64,000 bases of DNA, from the NCBI RefSeq assembly GCF_030643825.1, contig NZ_CP101717.1, positions 2,351,673-2,415,672 of the forward strand. Direction: 5' to 3'. The position numbers and the translations under genes were made by a program. This DNA comes from Salinispirillum sp. LH 10-3-1. GTDB lineage: Bacteria; Pseudomonadota; Gammaproteobacteria; Pseudomonadales; Natronospirillaceae. This document shows, piece by piece, positions 18,645 to 28,190 of this stretch. The notes below the pieces were generated by a model, which worked only from the letters and a program-made list of their open reading frames with translations, had not been told where the DNA came from and did not search any database. Position 1 is the stretch's first letter, and each line of letters starts with the position of its first letter.

Positions 18645-19820
18645 TCATACCAAGGCTTTTATGGCGCGACCTAAACCGTCCACCGTCAGAGGATACATGC
18701 GGTCTTCCACTAGCTCTTGCACCATGCTGATGCTGTGCGTGAACGACCAATGTTCTTCGGGTACAGGATTCAGCCAGACCAGATCCTTAAAGTGCTCGGA
18801 CAAACGACGAAACCAGACAGCACCGGGCTCCTCGTTCATAAAGTCGATACTGCCGTAGGGCGCAGCGATTTCATACGGCGACATAGAGGCATCACCGACC
18901 ACGATCACCTTGTAGTCCTTGCCATAGGTGTGCAGCAGATCAAACAAACTCATCTGTTGATGACGCCGCAGTAGGTTGTCCGTCCACACGGCGTCGTAGG
19001 TGAAGTTGTGAAAATAGAACGACTTTAAATGCTTAAATTCGCTACGACAGGCCGAAAACAGCTCTTCACAGACTTTAACATGATCATCCATGGAGCCACC
19101 CACGTCCAACAACAACAGCACCTTTACCGCGTTGTGGCGTTCCGGTTGCATCCGTATGTCGAGCATGCCGCCGTTGTGCGCGGTAGAACGAATGGTGTCA
19201 TCCATGTTCAGCTCTTCTGCACTGCCCGTGCGGGCAAACTGCCGCAACTTGCGTAGCGCCATCTTTAGGTTACGCGTGCCCAGTTCAACGTGGTCGTCGA
19301 GATTTTTATATTGCCGCTGCTCCCATACCTTGGCTGCACGTCGGTGTCGGCTTTCACCGCCCACGCGCACACCATTGGGGTTGTAACCGGCATGACCGAA
19401 CGGACTGGTACCGCCGGTGCCAATCCATTTGTTGCCACCGCGATGCATGCCTTCTTGTTCGTTCAGACGTTCTTGCAGCGTTTTGAGCAGTTCATCCAGC
19501 CCACCCAAGGCTTCAATGGCGGCTTTTTCTTCTTCACTCAGGTGTTTGTAGAACTCCGCATCCAGCCATTCCGGCGGAATAGCTTTGCCTGCGAAGGGGT
19601 CTGGCATGTCTTCCAGCCCCTCATAGAATGCAGCAAATGCTTTGTCAAAACGATCAAAATGGCTCTCGTCTTTCACCATAATCATGCGCGACAGGCGATA
19701 GAAGTCGTCCATATCGGCAAAGGCCAGCCCCGCCTGCAAGCCCTGCAGTAAAACCAGCAGTTCCTTCACCGTAATAGGCAGGCCATAGTGGCGGCAAGTC
19801 AGAAAGAAGCGAATCAGCAT
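18645..19820 (-). CDS. VWA-domain protein, CoxE-like
   Basis: A 391-residue protein with a von Willebrand A domain in its C-terminal half. The metal-site motif appears as DVGGSMDDH, keeping the D-x-G-x-S pattern, and GDASMS may supply the later ligand. The N-terminal half is helical and charged. It lies 13 bases after the MoxR ATPase gene; such MoxR-VWA pairs act as chaperones or metal-insertion machines for protein complexes. The client is unknown, as no oxidase or dehydrogenase gene is adjacent. Confidence 0.88.
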   Translation of the reverse strand: MLIRFFLTCRHYGLPITVKELLVLLQGLQAGLAFADMDDFYRLSRMIMVKDESHFDRFDKAFAAFYEGLEDMPDPFAGKAIPPEWLDAEFYKHLSEEEKAAIEALGGLDELLKTLQERLNEQEGMHRGGNKWIGTGGTSPFGHAGYNPNGVRVGGESRHRRAAKVWEQRQYKNLDDHVELGTRNLKMALRKLRQFARTGSAEELNMDDTIRSTAHNGGMLDIRMQPERHNAVKVLLLLDVGGSMDDHVKVCEELFSACRSEFKHLKSFYFHNFTYDAVWTDNLLRRHQQMSLFDLLHTYGKDYKVIVVGDASMSPYEIAAPYGSIDFMNEEPGAVWFRRLSEHFKDLVWLNPVPEEHWSFTHSISMVQELVEDRMYPLTVDGLGRAIKALV

Positions 19821-19833
19821 GGCATTGTCCGGC

Positions 19834-20685
19834 TTAGGTGCGGGCTTTCTGCCGGCTCAAAAAGGCCAGGCGTTCCAATAACTGAACGTCCTGCTCATTC
19901 TTCAACAAGGCGCCATACAGCGGCGGCAGAGCCTGCTTGATGTCACCTTCTTTGATGGCGTCAGCGGCCATATCGTCCGACACCAGTAGTTTCAACCAGT
20001 CAATCAGCTCCGACGTTGACGGGCGCTTCTTCAACCCTGGCAATTCGCGTACTTGAAAGAACACATTGAGTGCGTCACGCACCAACTGGTTCTTGATGCT
20101 CGGCAAGTGTACGTCGATGATCGCTTGAAGGGTTTCTCGATCTGGAAAGTCTATATAGTGGAAGAAACAACGGCGCAAAAAAGCATCCGGCAGTTCTTTC
20201 TCATTGTTGGAAGTGATGATCACCACCGGCCGCTGTGCCGCCTTGACGGTTTCACCGGTCTCGTACACATGGAATTCCATGCGATCCAGTTCAACCAGCA
20301 AGTCGTTCGGAAACTCAATGTCGGCTTTGTCCACTTCGTCGATCAACAACACCGCGCGCCGCTCAGACGCGAAAGCCTCCCACAGCTTGCCGCGGCGAAT
20401 GTAGTTCTTGATGTCGTGCACTCGGTCATCACCCAACTGGCTGTCGCGCAAGCGCGATACGGCATCGTACTCATACAAACCCTGGTGAGCCTTGGTGGTC
20501 GACTTCACATGCCACTGAATCAGCGGCATATCGAGTGCAGCGGCAATTTCCTCCGCCAACATGGTTTTACCCGTACCCGGCTCGCCCTTGATCAGGAGCG
20601 GTCGCTCCAATGTCATCGCAGCGTTCACCGCCAGCTGCAGTGCCTCGGTGGCGATGTATTTGTCAGAACCGGTAAAGCTACCCAT
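19834..20685 (-). CDS. MoxR-family AAA+ ATPase
   Basis: A 283-residue AAA+ ATPase with Walker A GEPGTGKT, Walker B VLLIDEVDKAD, sensor 1 ITSNNEKELPDAF and the arginine-finger region LRRCFFHYIDFPD. MoxR proteins work with VWA partners to remodel protein complexes. The start at 20685 (MGSFTGSDKY) is chosen because AGAGGA lies nine bases ahead; 28 upstream in-frame codons lack support and run towards palindromic copy C. It forms an operon with the VWA gene downstream. Confidence 0.9.
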   Translation of the reverse strand: MGSFTGSDKYIATEALQLAVNAAMTLERPLLIKGEPGTGKTMLAEEIAAALDMPLIQWHVKSTTKAHQGLYEYDAVSRLRDSQLGDDRVHDIKNYIRRGKLWEAFASERRAVLLIDEVDKADIEFPNDLLVELDRMEFHVYETGETVKAAQRPVVIITSNNEKELPDAFLRRCFFHYIDFPDRETLQAIIDVHLPSIKNQLVRDALNVFFQVRELPGLKKRPSTSELIDWLKLLVSDDMAADAIKEGDIKQALPPLYGALLKNEQDVQLLERLAFLSRQKART

Positions 20686-20736
20686 GAATCTATATCCTCT
20701 TAAAACGAACACATCATTTCGCCCAAACGGTTTGGA

Positions 20737-20856
20737 GATAACCTCGGAGGCGAGAAGCTGGCTAGGCAAAAATGGACGAAAACGCGCAGTTTACTGGTAG
20801 TAATCGAGCATTTGAGACCATTTTTAACGACGCCAGCTTGAGAAAAAGGGGTTATC
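20737..20856 (+). repeat. Palindromic 3'-end element, copy C
   Basis: Outer arms GATAACC (20737-20743) and GGTTATC (20850-20856) pair perfectly. The inner arms AAGCTGGC and GCCAGCTT, and AAAAATGG and CCATTTTT, also pair. The unpaired centre includes GCGCAGTTTACTGG. It begins two bases after the stop of the KASIII-like gene. Confidence 0.82.
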
Positions 20857-20858
20857 CC

Positions 20859-21998
20859 CTACCGTTTGCGAATCACCAAACTACCAATGGAGTACCCTGC
20901 GCCAAAAGAGCAGATCACCCCAACGTCACCGGATTGCAGGTCCGCTTGATGCAAGCTGAACGCGATGATTGAACCTGCCGACGCTGTGTTGGCGTATTGG
21001 TCCAGCACAATAGGCGCTTCATCTGCAGTGGCATCACGCCCCAGCAGCTTACGGGCAATCAACAGGTTCATGTTGATGTTGGCCTGATGCAGCCACCAGC
21101 GCCGCACATCAGCAGCCCCCAAACCATGCAAGGCCAGGTGGCTGCTGATGTGATCAGCTGCCATAGGGCACACTTCTTTAAACACTGTACGGCCCTCTTG
21201 GTGAAACAGTTTATCGGGCCCGAACGGGTCGGCATCGTTGGTCCGCGACAGATAACCGAAATTGGAGCGAATGGTATTGGAAAACAGCGTCTTCGCTTGC
21301 GTACCCAACACGTCATACACGTGCAGAGCATTGGCTGTGTCACCGCGTTCCAGAACCACTGCGGTGGCGACATCACCAAAGATAAAGTGGCTGTCACGGT
21401 CGCGGTAGTTCACCTGTGGCGATGTCAGTTCGGGGTTAATGACCAACACCGCCCGTGCGGTACCCGATTTGATCATTTCGTACGCCCGATGCTGTGCAAA
21501 GGTGGCCGCTGAACAGGCCACCAGCATGTCGAAACCGAAGCCATCAATGCCGAGCGCATTCTGCACTTCTATAGCAATGGCGGGATAAGCTCGCTGCGTA
21601 TAGGCACAACTGACGATCACGGCGTCAATGTCACTGCCGGTTTTATTGGCGGCGGCCAACGCCTTTTTTGCGGCGGCCAAGGCAATCTCGGCCTGATGAC
21701 TCAATTCAGAATCTGCACGCTCCGGAATGTTGGGTCGCATGCGATCCACATCCAGAATGCCGTCTTTGATGTACACATGGCGTTGCTTTATGCCGCTGGC
21801 CTTTTCTATGAAGCCCGCATCGGATCGCGCCGCCGCTTTCACCTGCCCTGCTTCTATTTCGGCAGCATGCTCGGCATTAAATCGGTCAGCGTATTCGTTC
21901 AGTACCTGTACCAACTCTTCGTTGGTGAGTACGTTATCCGGGGTCCACAGACCGGTGCCGCTGATGACAACATCAGCACTGGGTTGAGGCAGGCGCAT
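20859..21998 (-). CDS. Beta-ketoacyl-ACP synthase III-like enzyme
   Basis: A 379-residue thiolase-fold condensing enzyme with an intact KASIII triad: C162 in LVACSAATF, H304 in WLHQANIN and N337 in YANTASAGS. It is longer than E. coli FabH (about 317) because of an insert around residues 38-60. It resembles the Pseudomonas PA3286-type KASIII that primes synthesis from beta-oxidation acyl-CoA, more than housekeeping FabH; that comparison is from memory. No fatty-acid genes adjoin it, and it is transcribed alone. Confidence 0.85.
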   Translation of the reverse strand: MRLPQPSADVVISGTGLWTPDNVLTNEELVQVLNEYADRFNAEHAAEIEAGQVKAAARSDAGFIEKASGIKQRHVYIKDGILDVDRMRPNIPERADSELSHQAEIALAAAKKALAAANKTGSDIDAVIVSCAYTQRAYPAIAIEVQNALGIDGFGFDMLVACSAATFAQHRAYEMIKSGTARAVLVINPELTSPQVNYRDRDSHFIFGDVATAVVLERGDTANALHVYDVLGTQAKTLFSNTIRSNFGYLSRTNDADPFGPDKLFHQEGRTVFKEVCPMAADHISSHLALHGLGAADVRRWWLHQANINMNLLIARKLLGRDATADEAPIVLDQYANTASAGSIIAFSLHQADLQSGDVGVICSFGAGYSIGSLVIRKR

Positions 21999-22141
21999 GA
22001 GTAGAATCCTTATACATCAGATGTAAAAGAACGAGTGTAGCAGGCCAAGCGCAAAGAGGTGAAACGACGTGACACATTAGTGACACAAAGAGTGGGAATC
22101 GGCCAGGCCATGGTAAAATCGCCCAGCCGATAACGAACCTC

Positions 22142-22504
22142 TCAGAATGAGAACAGGTCAACCGTCAGGCCTATACCGGCCAGCACCATCGTCAACACCA
22201 CAATCAAACCGATCACAATCACCAACGACAGAATGGCGACCATAAAGCCTTTTAACCAAGTGGTACCCAAGGTGAACGCATAAATCGCCGACCCCACGAT
22301 GACCGCGATGGCCAAAGCAATACCTTGCTGTGGCACGAAGCGCTCCAGCAACAATGATAGCACCATAAGTAATATGACAGCCGCCAGCGCCGACCAAAAA
22401 CCCGTATTGCGCGCGCGTACGATGCGCGCCGCAAACATGACAGGAATAACAGTCAACACCACCAACACCAATAGAAACAGACTGAGCTGCAGAATTTCAG
22501 ACAT
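22142..22504 (-). CDS. Small four-helix membrane protein
   Basis: A 120-residue, very hydrophobic protein with about four predicted membrane helices (roughly residues 5-25, 38-55, 60-80 and 86-115) and a short basic loop (RIVRARN). I do not recognise a family. It lies between the hybrid kinase and the KASIII gene on the same strand, separated from both by about 100 bp, so it is probably monocistronic. Confidence 0.65.
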   Translation of the reverse strand: MSEILQLSLFLLVLVVLTVIPVMFAARIVRARNTGFWSALAAVILLMVLSLLLERFVPQQGIALAIAVIVGSAIYAFTLGTTWLKGFMVAILSLVIVIGLIVVLTMVLAGIGLTVDLFSF

Positions 22505-22602
22505 TCTCTACCATCCTTTTTGTCCATTGATCATCGAAAACCACAAAGTTACCTTAGGCTCAGCCACCCTAGCACAAACTCAAACCGATGAAATGATCTC
22601 AC

Positions 22603-25209
22603 TTACCTGACCAGCCATTTCTGCACAGTCTTTCTCAGCTGCTCCATACGCACGGGTTTAACCAGCACATCGTTCATACCGGACGCCGTACAGGCCTCGC
22701 GATCACGCATACTCACATTGGCCGTGAAGGCAATAATCGGCTGCGAGAAGCCTTGGGCGCGCAAGCGTTCACTGGCTTGCAAGCCATCGAGGTCGGGCAT
22801 TTGGATATCCATCAGGATCAAATCAACCGAGTGCTGACGGATGTAGTCAATCGCCCGGGAAGCGTTGTCAAAGCCGTGTACGGTGGCTCCGAGCTTTTCC
22901 AGCAAGGCCGTCACCACACGCAAGTTAATAGGATTGTCGTCCACCGCTACAATATGCGCATTGTGTAGCGACTCGGTAATCGGCAGCACCTCCGAGGCAT
23001 TCAATGGCTCCCCAATCCAGCGCCGCAAATGATAACGCCCGTAGGGTGCAGCCTCGAATTCGACGCCAGGCATTACTGGCAAGTCATACACCACCGACTC
23101 CGGCAGGAACCAAAGTACCTTGCCATTAGTCGCTCGCAATCGGGCCAAAATATCTGAGTCATAATGCCGACTAAAAACCAACCAATGCTCGACATTCGCG
23201 CTATCCAACTCGGCATCATCAAGCTCTTCCATCAACACGATGTGTGCATCCATGCTGATGAGGTCTTGCCGAGCCAGCTCCGCCATCCGTTGCCAATGGG
23301 GGGCATACAGTATAGCCATCGACTTTTGTATACCCGGTGCCAGGGGGCGCTCTGTCGACATCGGCAACACAAAGTGAAACGTACTGCCCTCACCCGGCGT
23401 GCTGGTCACATGCAGTTCGCCACCCATCATGTGCACCAAGCGCGTACATATCTGTAGCCCTAAGCCGGCACCGCCATGGCGTCGTACCGAAGAGTCATCT
23501 ACTTGCGTGAACGCATCGAAAATAACGTCCTGATGCTCGGGGGCAATCCCCACACCAGAATCAACCACCGCAAAGTACAAATGGTCTGCGGCATCAAAAC
23601 GCACCTGTATGCTAATACAACCTTCATCGGTGAATTTGTAGGCATTGCTCAACAGGTTCGCCAGTACTTGCTTTAATCGGCTTTCGTCGCCGACGACCAC
23701 AGAGGGGACTTCGGGAGCCACTTCTATTAATAAATCCACTTCCTTCAATTCATTGTTGGAGCGGTAAAGATCGCACACATTCTGCAGCATACGGTCGAGA
23801 TCAAAGGGAGCCTTGGCCAATTTCATCTTGCCTGCACTCATTTTCGCCAGATCCAATATGTCGTTGATCAGATACAGTAAGAACTTTGAGGATTGATGAA
23901 TGGTATCCAGCTGGCGGCGAAACCGCAGCTCAAGTGGTTGCGACTTTAGTAACTCAACCGTACCGTGAATGGCATTCAGTGGTGTACGCAATTCATGGCT
24001 CATGTTTGCCAAGAAACGCTCTTTAGCGAGCACGGATTCACGGGCGAGACTGACCGCTTGCTGTGCTTCACGAATGCGCTGCTCGCGCTCGCGGTACACC
24101 AAACCCACCTGATAACTCATCACCTGTGCCAGTAATAACACCTCAAGGCCGACAGAAATCAGCCCCAAGTGCTCAATCAAAAAGGTATCGGCAATGTTTA
24201 TATTACGTAGCGAGATGGTAAAGAAAGCAGGTATCACGAAGGCCACATTAGCCACTAAATAGAAATACGCTACTTTGTTGCGTTGTAGTGCCTGGGCAAT
24301 GCCACAGCTAAGACCGTATAAAGCAAAGATACCGACTCCGTAACGTGCCAGTTCAAGTGACCACTGCGGTTGCAACATGGCCACCGGCCAAAACAGCATC
24401 ATCAAAGAAATGGCGGCAATGCCGAGATAGAAGAAACGCGGGCTGCGCTTTTGCGATATACCCAATAGGATCATCACAAAACCAACGTAGGCAACGTTGG
24501 AAAACAAAATGGGTACACTGGTCAGATAGAATCCGGTCAAGCCAAACAGGTCTCGCAATACCAGATGCGAAGCGCTGTTGAACACCAGGTTACCAATGAT
24601 AAAGCCGGCATACAGAGTGTCACCGAGCGAACGCCGCCAAAGCCCCATTACGATGTAATAAAAGCCCAACGCCAAAAATATCCCAAGCCCCACCAGCGTA
24701 ATGGCCATGGGGACGCGAATGCTTTGCCGGTACTGCGCATCGGTCTGCAGATACGGCTCTGGGATGGCGATAAAGTACGGACTGTCTATACGCGTGAGAA
24801 TACGGTAATCGCCCGAGGCCAAACGCAGCGACTGTCCGTGGCGCAAGAAATATTCGCCGCGTTCAGGGTCAGTGACACCGCCGTGCAACTGCGCTATTAA
24901 CTGGCCATCTTGGTCGTAAACGTAATGAGTAAAGGAGGCAAGAACGAAGGTATTGCGGAAGTCGATAACAAGGTGCTCTGCTTGCGCTAACGAGAGCTGC
25001 GTACCGTACCAAAAGGTGCCTCCCGTCAGCCGGACGCCAGTGCCTGTCGGTCGATCCTTGACGGCATCAAAGTAGCCACTTGGGCTATCAATTGCAGAAG
25101 GCGACATTTCAAGCCAACGCCCGTATTGGTCGTATGCCAATGCCTGAAACGGCAACGCCAATAGCCCTGCCAACAACGCTCCGTTAAACCAAGTACCGAG
25201 TCTGAGCAC
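22603..25209 (-). CDS. Hybrid sensor histidine kinase with 7TM-DISM sensor and receiver
   Basis: An 868-residue signalling protein. A signal peptide (about 1-25) precedes an extracytoplasmic 7TMR-DISMED2-type domain (about 30-160), seven membrane helices (about 165-370), a coiled linker, the HisKA domain with phospho-acceptor H405 (FLANMSHELRTPLN), and an ATPase domain (about 510-620, GVGIAP). A degenerate receiver-like stretch (about 635-740) lacking a clear acceptor follows, then a true receiver with D801 in LILMDIQMPD. No response regulator lies beside it, so it probably signals through a separate phosphotransfer protein. The ligand, perhaps a carbohydrate, is unknown. Confidence 0.9.
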   Translation of the reverse strand: MLRLGTWFNGALLAGLLALPFQALAYDQYGRWLEMSPSAIDSPSGYFDAVKDRPTGTGVRLTGGTFWYGTQLSLAQAEHLVIDFRNTFVLASFTHYVYDQDGQLIAQLHGGVTDPERGEYFLRHGQSLRLASGDYRILTRIDSPYFIAIPEPYLQTDAQYRQSIRVPMAITLVGLGIFLALGFYYIVMGLWRRSLGDTLYAGFIIGNLVFNSASHLVLRDLFGLTGFYLTSVPILFSNVAYVGFVMILLGISQKRSPRFFYLGIAAISLMMLFWPVAMLQPQWSLELARYGVGIFALYGLSCGIAQALQRNKVAYFYLVANVAFVIPAFFTISLRNINIADTFLIEHLGLISVGLEVLLLAQVMSYQVGLVYREREQRIREAQQAVSLARESVLAKERFLANMSHELRTPLNAIHGTVELLKSQPLELRFRRQLDTIHQSSKFLLYLINDILDLAKMSAGKMKLAKAPFDLDRMLQNVCDLYRSNNELKEVDLLIEVAPEVPSVVVGDESRLKQVLANLLSNAYKFTDEGCISIQVRFDAADHLYFAVVDSGVGIAPEHQDVIFDAFTQVDDSSVRRHGGAGLGLQICTRLVHMMGGELHVTSTPGEGSTFHFVLPMSTERPLAPGIQKSMAILYAPHWQRMAELARQDLISMDAHIVLMEELDDAELDSANVEHWLVFSRHYDSDILARLRATNGKVLWFLPESVVYDLPVMPGVEFEAAPYGRYHLRRWIGEPLNASEVLPITESLHNAHIVAVDDNPINLRVVTALLEKLGATVHGFDNASRAIDYIRQHSVDLILMDIQMPDLDGLQASERLRAQGFSQPIIAFTANVSMRDREACTASGMNDVLVKPVRMEQLRKTVQKWLVR

Positions 25210-25348
25210 AGCATCCCCTTCTACAGCCGCTAGAAAGCAGACATCAAGTTCTATTTATCAGTGTTAAACGTGATGAGTGACTCGCATCATTACTTAAATA
25301 AGGGTAGCTGACAATGCGTATACAACAAGAATCTAAACGAAGTGCAGA

Positions 25349-25378
25349 AAAGGGTGAGCCCGAGCGGGCTCACCCTTT
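25349..25378 (-). terminator. Strong hairpin after the cyanophycinase-like gene
   Basis: A perfect 14-bp stem with a two-base loop (AAAGGGTGAGCCCG paired with its complement) lies 24 bases beyond the stop at 25402. In that direction it runs into a short T-run, so it probably terminates the minus-strand gene. Confidence 0.8.
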
Positions 25379-25401
25379 GAAGGGTAACTGAACAGATCGA
25401 A

Positions 25402-26781
25402 TCAGTAAGGGTTGCTTGGCGTGTAGAAGCTTCCGTTGCGACCATCGACCCCAATACGAATCGGCGTCACGTTACTGCTGTTATTGGCGAAGTTGTAGGT
25501 ATCGCCCGGCAGGAGTTTGTAACGCAGCATATTGCTGATAATAACCGGCTGACCGCAGCTCGTCTGCTGGTAGCTCGTCTGCCCGTCAGCACGTACAACG
25601 TAGACTTCGTACGCGCCATCGACCACCGCTTGCCCATTGGCCGTCACCCATAGCGATGTCCCTTCAGACACACCTACACCTCGGGTACTCGTTGGCAAGT
25701 GTGCTTGCAACACCATCAAGCGCCCCATACGATCACGCTCATAAAAGTGTGTATCCGTAATGACGCCAGCCAATGGTGGCGCATGCACGAAGTCATCGCT
25801 GATGTTGATCGTGTTATGGCAGAAATCGGTGACGACCTCCGCACTGACGGCACCCGCCACACCATCGGGGTCATAAATAAACTCACCCAATACGGCATTC
25901 CCAGCCGACGTACCACCAATTACCCCACCTTTGCTGTACACGTACTGAATCGCGTCCTGCACCTTTGTGCCTTCCCACTGGTTCAAGTAGTCTGACTGGT
26001 CACCACCTGACATAAAGACAAATTCAGCGGTGCGAATCACCCAATCCACATAGTCTGAATTGGCTTTGTTTCGGGTGTCGACGATCAAGGTTTCGACGGA
26101 AGCCGCGTTGGTGAGATCCTGCAAGTAGGTGTTGTATGCGCCCGTACCCGTCGTCCGCAATACCACAATGTTTCCGCCCTGGATGTGCGGTGCTACGCGC
26201 TGGCTGAAGGCCGCGTCCACGTCGCTGCCACCGCCCATAAGCAGTAAGGCAGGTTCGTCCAGTTCCACACAGGTGTCGTCCAACGACCCAATGCGATAGG
26301 TGGTTAGACCGCCGGGCTTACTTGGTCGAGGGCCGTAGTCACATTGCTCGCCACCAGGTGCACCTCCATTGCCGCCCCCCGCGAAGGTGACGTTCAACTG
26401 ATAGTTGCCCGTACCACTCCATCGCGTCACCTTAATATAATGACGTCCCGGCGCAGCCTGAGTGTAGGTGCCTGTTTCCGGGTTGTTGCTGGTTTCACCG
26501 GTGAGTATGGCGCCGCCCGTTTCACGATAGAGAAACCAATCAAAGTCCACATTGTTGCCATGGCTCAAGCTGATGCTGATATCACCGGTTTCAGTGCTAT
26601 CAATGTAAAACCAGTCAACGTCATTTCGATTATTGATACGAGCGTTCACGGTGACACCAGAGCAGACCGGTCCATTGGCTAAACTCTCCGTATTGTTGTT
26701 TTCTACTTCTTCTGTCAGACAGGCGATAGCAGGCGCACTGAGCAACCCAAATAGCATGCTGGTGATCAGTAGATGCTTCAT
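25402..26781 (-). CDS. Secreted cyanophycinase-like S51 peptidase with PPC domain
   Basis: A 459-residue exported protein. After a signal peptide (about residues 1-20) comes a bacterial pre-peptidase C-terminal (PPC) beta domain (about 25-133), a glycine-rich linker, and a peptidase S51 domain (about 160-455). The serine nucleophile S292 lies in GGTSAGN and LLLMGGGSDVD opens the domain. Intracellular cyanophycinase cuts cyanophycin to beta-Asp-Arg; exported relatives can degrade it outside the cell. The true substrate here is inferred. It is transcribed alone. Confidence 0.82.
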   Translation of the reverse strand: MKHLLITSMLFGLLSAPAIACLTEEVENNNTESLANGPVCSGVTVNARINNRNDVDWFYIDSTETGDISISLSHGNNVDFDWFLYRETGGAILTGETSNNPETGTYTQAAPGRHYIKVTRWSGTGNYQLNVTFAGGGNGGAPGGEQCDYGPRPSKPGGLTTYRIGSLDDTCVELDEPALLLMGGGSDVDAAFSQRVAPHIQGGNIVVLRTTGTGAYNTYLQDLTNAASVETLIVDTRNKANSDYVDWVIRTAEFVFMSGGDQSDYLNQWEGTKVQDAIQYVYSKGGVIGGTSAGNAVLGEFIYDPDGVAGAVSAEVVTDFCHNTINISDDFVHAPPLAGVITDTHFYERDRMGRLMVLQAHLPTSTRGVGVSEGTSLWVTANGQAVVDGAYEVYVVRADGQTSYQQTSCGQPVIISNMLRYKLLPGDTYNFANNSSNVTPIRIGVDGRNGSFYTPSNPY

Positions 26782-27209
26782 CGTTTGTTACCTTTGTTGT
26801 TTTTATATTTAAGTGGGCGTAAGCCCCGTATTTCTGTTGCCGTGATCGCACAGCAACGAGAAACCCAGTCGCGACGACTGCGTAACGAAACACCGAAATG
26901 CAGAGAGTGTGAGGTGAGCGAGCAGTGTCCTTCCAATGCGGAATGACGCCTTAGGTCACGCTAATAAGCAGCAGTAAAAAAGAGGGTCAGTCCACGAAAC
27001 GAGCACCTGTCCACATGCAACGATGTGAGGTGTCGCTATTCGTCAAACCATTCGGAAAGGTGGTAATCGGTCGCACAGGCATGCAAGTCGCTATGGTCAG
27101 CGGAGCCAAAAGCATGAACTTTTGTGTGCGAGAAAAAGGGCATAACTGAAGTTTTGTATTATTGTTTTGCTCAAGTGTTGTCCTTTCCCTCAAACTTGTC
27201 AAGTTCATG
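26782..27209. other. Intergenic region, no gene recognised
   Basis: 428 bases upstream of the cyanophycinase-like gene and downstream of the methyltransferase gene. It should hold the promoter of the former. An open frame running from 26987 into the methyltransferase gene has no family resemblance and an unlikely composition. I see no RNA gene or repeat. Confidence 0.5.
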
Positions 27210-27860
27210 TCAATTTGATGCTTTCTGCAACAACACGACCTCGTCACTGATGATGTCCAGCTTGGCTGACCATTGCTCTGCCAGCCAAACAAAGGTAGAG
27301 GGGCTGAAGAAACTGACATGGGTGAGATCATTCTTGTAATACCAGTTCGGAAACTCTGGCGCCGACACGTACTGCCTGGTCTGGATTGCCAACCAGCCAC
27401 CGGGAAGTAACATCGCCCAGAGCCGATTCAGCCATTCATCGACAGCGTGCAAGTGTTCAGCAACCTCCGTTGCCGTAATAAAGTCATAGCGCTGGGTGAG
27501 CACCTGCTGGTCCGGGTGGTAGAACGCATCATACAGAGCCATTGAATGCCCTGCCTCTGTCAGCATTTTAGCCAAGAGTGGCCCGGGACCGCAGCCAAAG
27601 TCCAAACCCCGGCTGGGTACCTTGAGGCGCTGCAAAAGCGGCGTCGCCGTGCGCGCCAAAAACTGCCGATAGCGTGGATCATCGACATCGTTAACGTGAG
27701 TATCGTATTGCGCCTTTTCGGCTTCCGGGCTCAGAAAGTTGGCAGCATTTACTTGCACCATCTGACAGACCGCGCAAACCCAGTAGCTGCGTCGGCGATC
27801 CGTCGCAAATGGCTGCAATGGCGTGTGCTGACACAGGCGACAGGCGAACTCGGTCGTCAT
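27210..27860 (-). CDS. Class I SAM-dependent methyltransferase with zinc ribbon
   Basis: A 216-residue methyltransferase. The N-terminus has two CxxC pairs (C7/C10 and C29/C32), suggesting a small zinc ribbon, followed by the AdoMet-binding motif GLDFGCGPGPLL (about residues 85-96). The later segments ITATEVAEHL and MLLPGGWLAIQT fit motifs III-IV of the Methyltransf_11/23 type. The substrate is unknown. It is transcribed alone, divergent from the TRAP transporter genes. Confidence 0.82.
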   Translation of the reverse strand: MTTEFACRLCQHTPLQPFATDRRRSYWVCAVCQMVQVNAANFLSPEAEKAQYDTHVNDVDDPRYRQFLARTATPLLQRLKVPSRGLDFGCGPGPLLAKMLTEAGHSMALYDAFYHPDQQVLTQRYDFITATEVAEHLHAVDEWLNRLWAMLLPGGWLAIQTRQYVSAPEFPNWYYKNDLTHVSFFSPSTFVWLAEQWSAKLDIISDEVVLLQKASN

Positions 27861-28190
27861 AACGTTTAGGCGCTCTTTTGCAGGTCAAAAACAGGCCGCA
27901 TTCTGCCACGAACCCAGCATGCTGACCATGGCGATGCACACCAAACATCAGGTGGGTGGCTCACCACCCATTTTGTATTTCGCGTGTGTGACCACCCACC
28001 CACTTTGCACTGATCGCCCTCTTAGGCGACTCACAGAAAACCCATAAACCATTGTTTTATATAGATTTTCAATCAATGGCACATCGCTTGCTATGAGCAT
28101 CTGCATAACGATAAGAAACGCGTTCACAGGACGCCATGATTCACTCAGTACAGGACATGCCCTGTGCGTTACCAGCGGTAGACAGACCCT
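27861..28190. other. Intergenic region between methyltransferase and TRAP genes
   Basis: 330 bases holding the divergent promoters. The stem TGGGTGG/CCACCCA (27953-27970) with loop CTCA is followed by TTTTGTATTT, a terminator-like arrangement on the plus strand although no plus-strand gene precedes it. A similar GGGTGG/CCACCC stem lies between the two TRAP genes at 30446. Confidence 0.5.

Noticed and set aside
26987..27400. 137-codon minus-strand frame near the methyltransferase gene
   Set aside because: It overlaps the 3' part of the methyltransferase gene in another frame and shows no family pattern or ribosome site.
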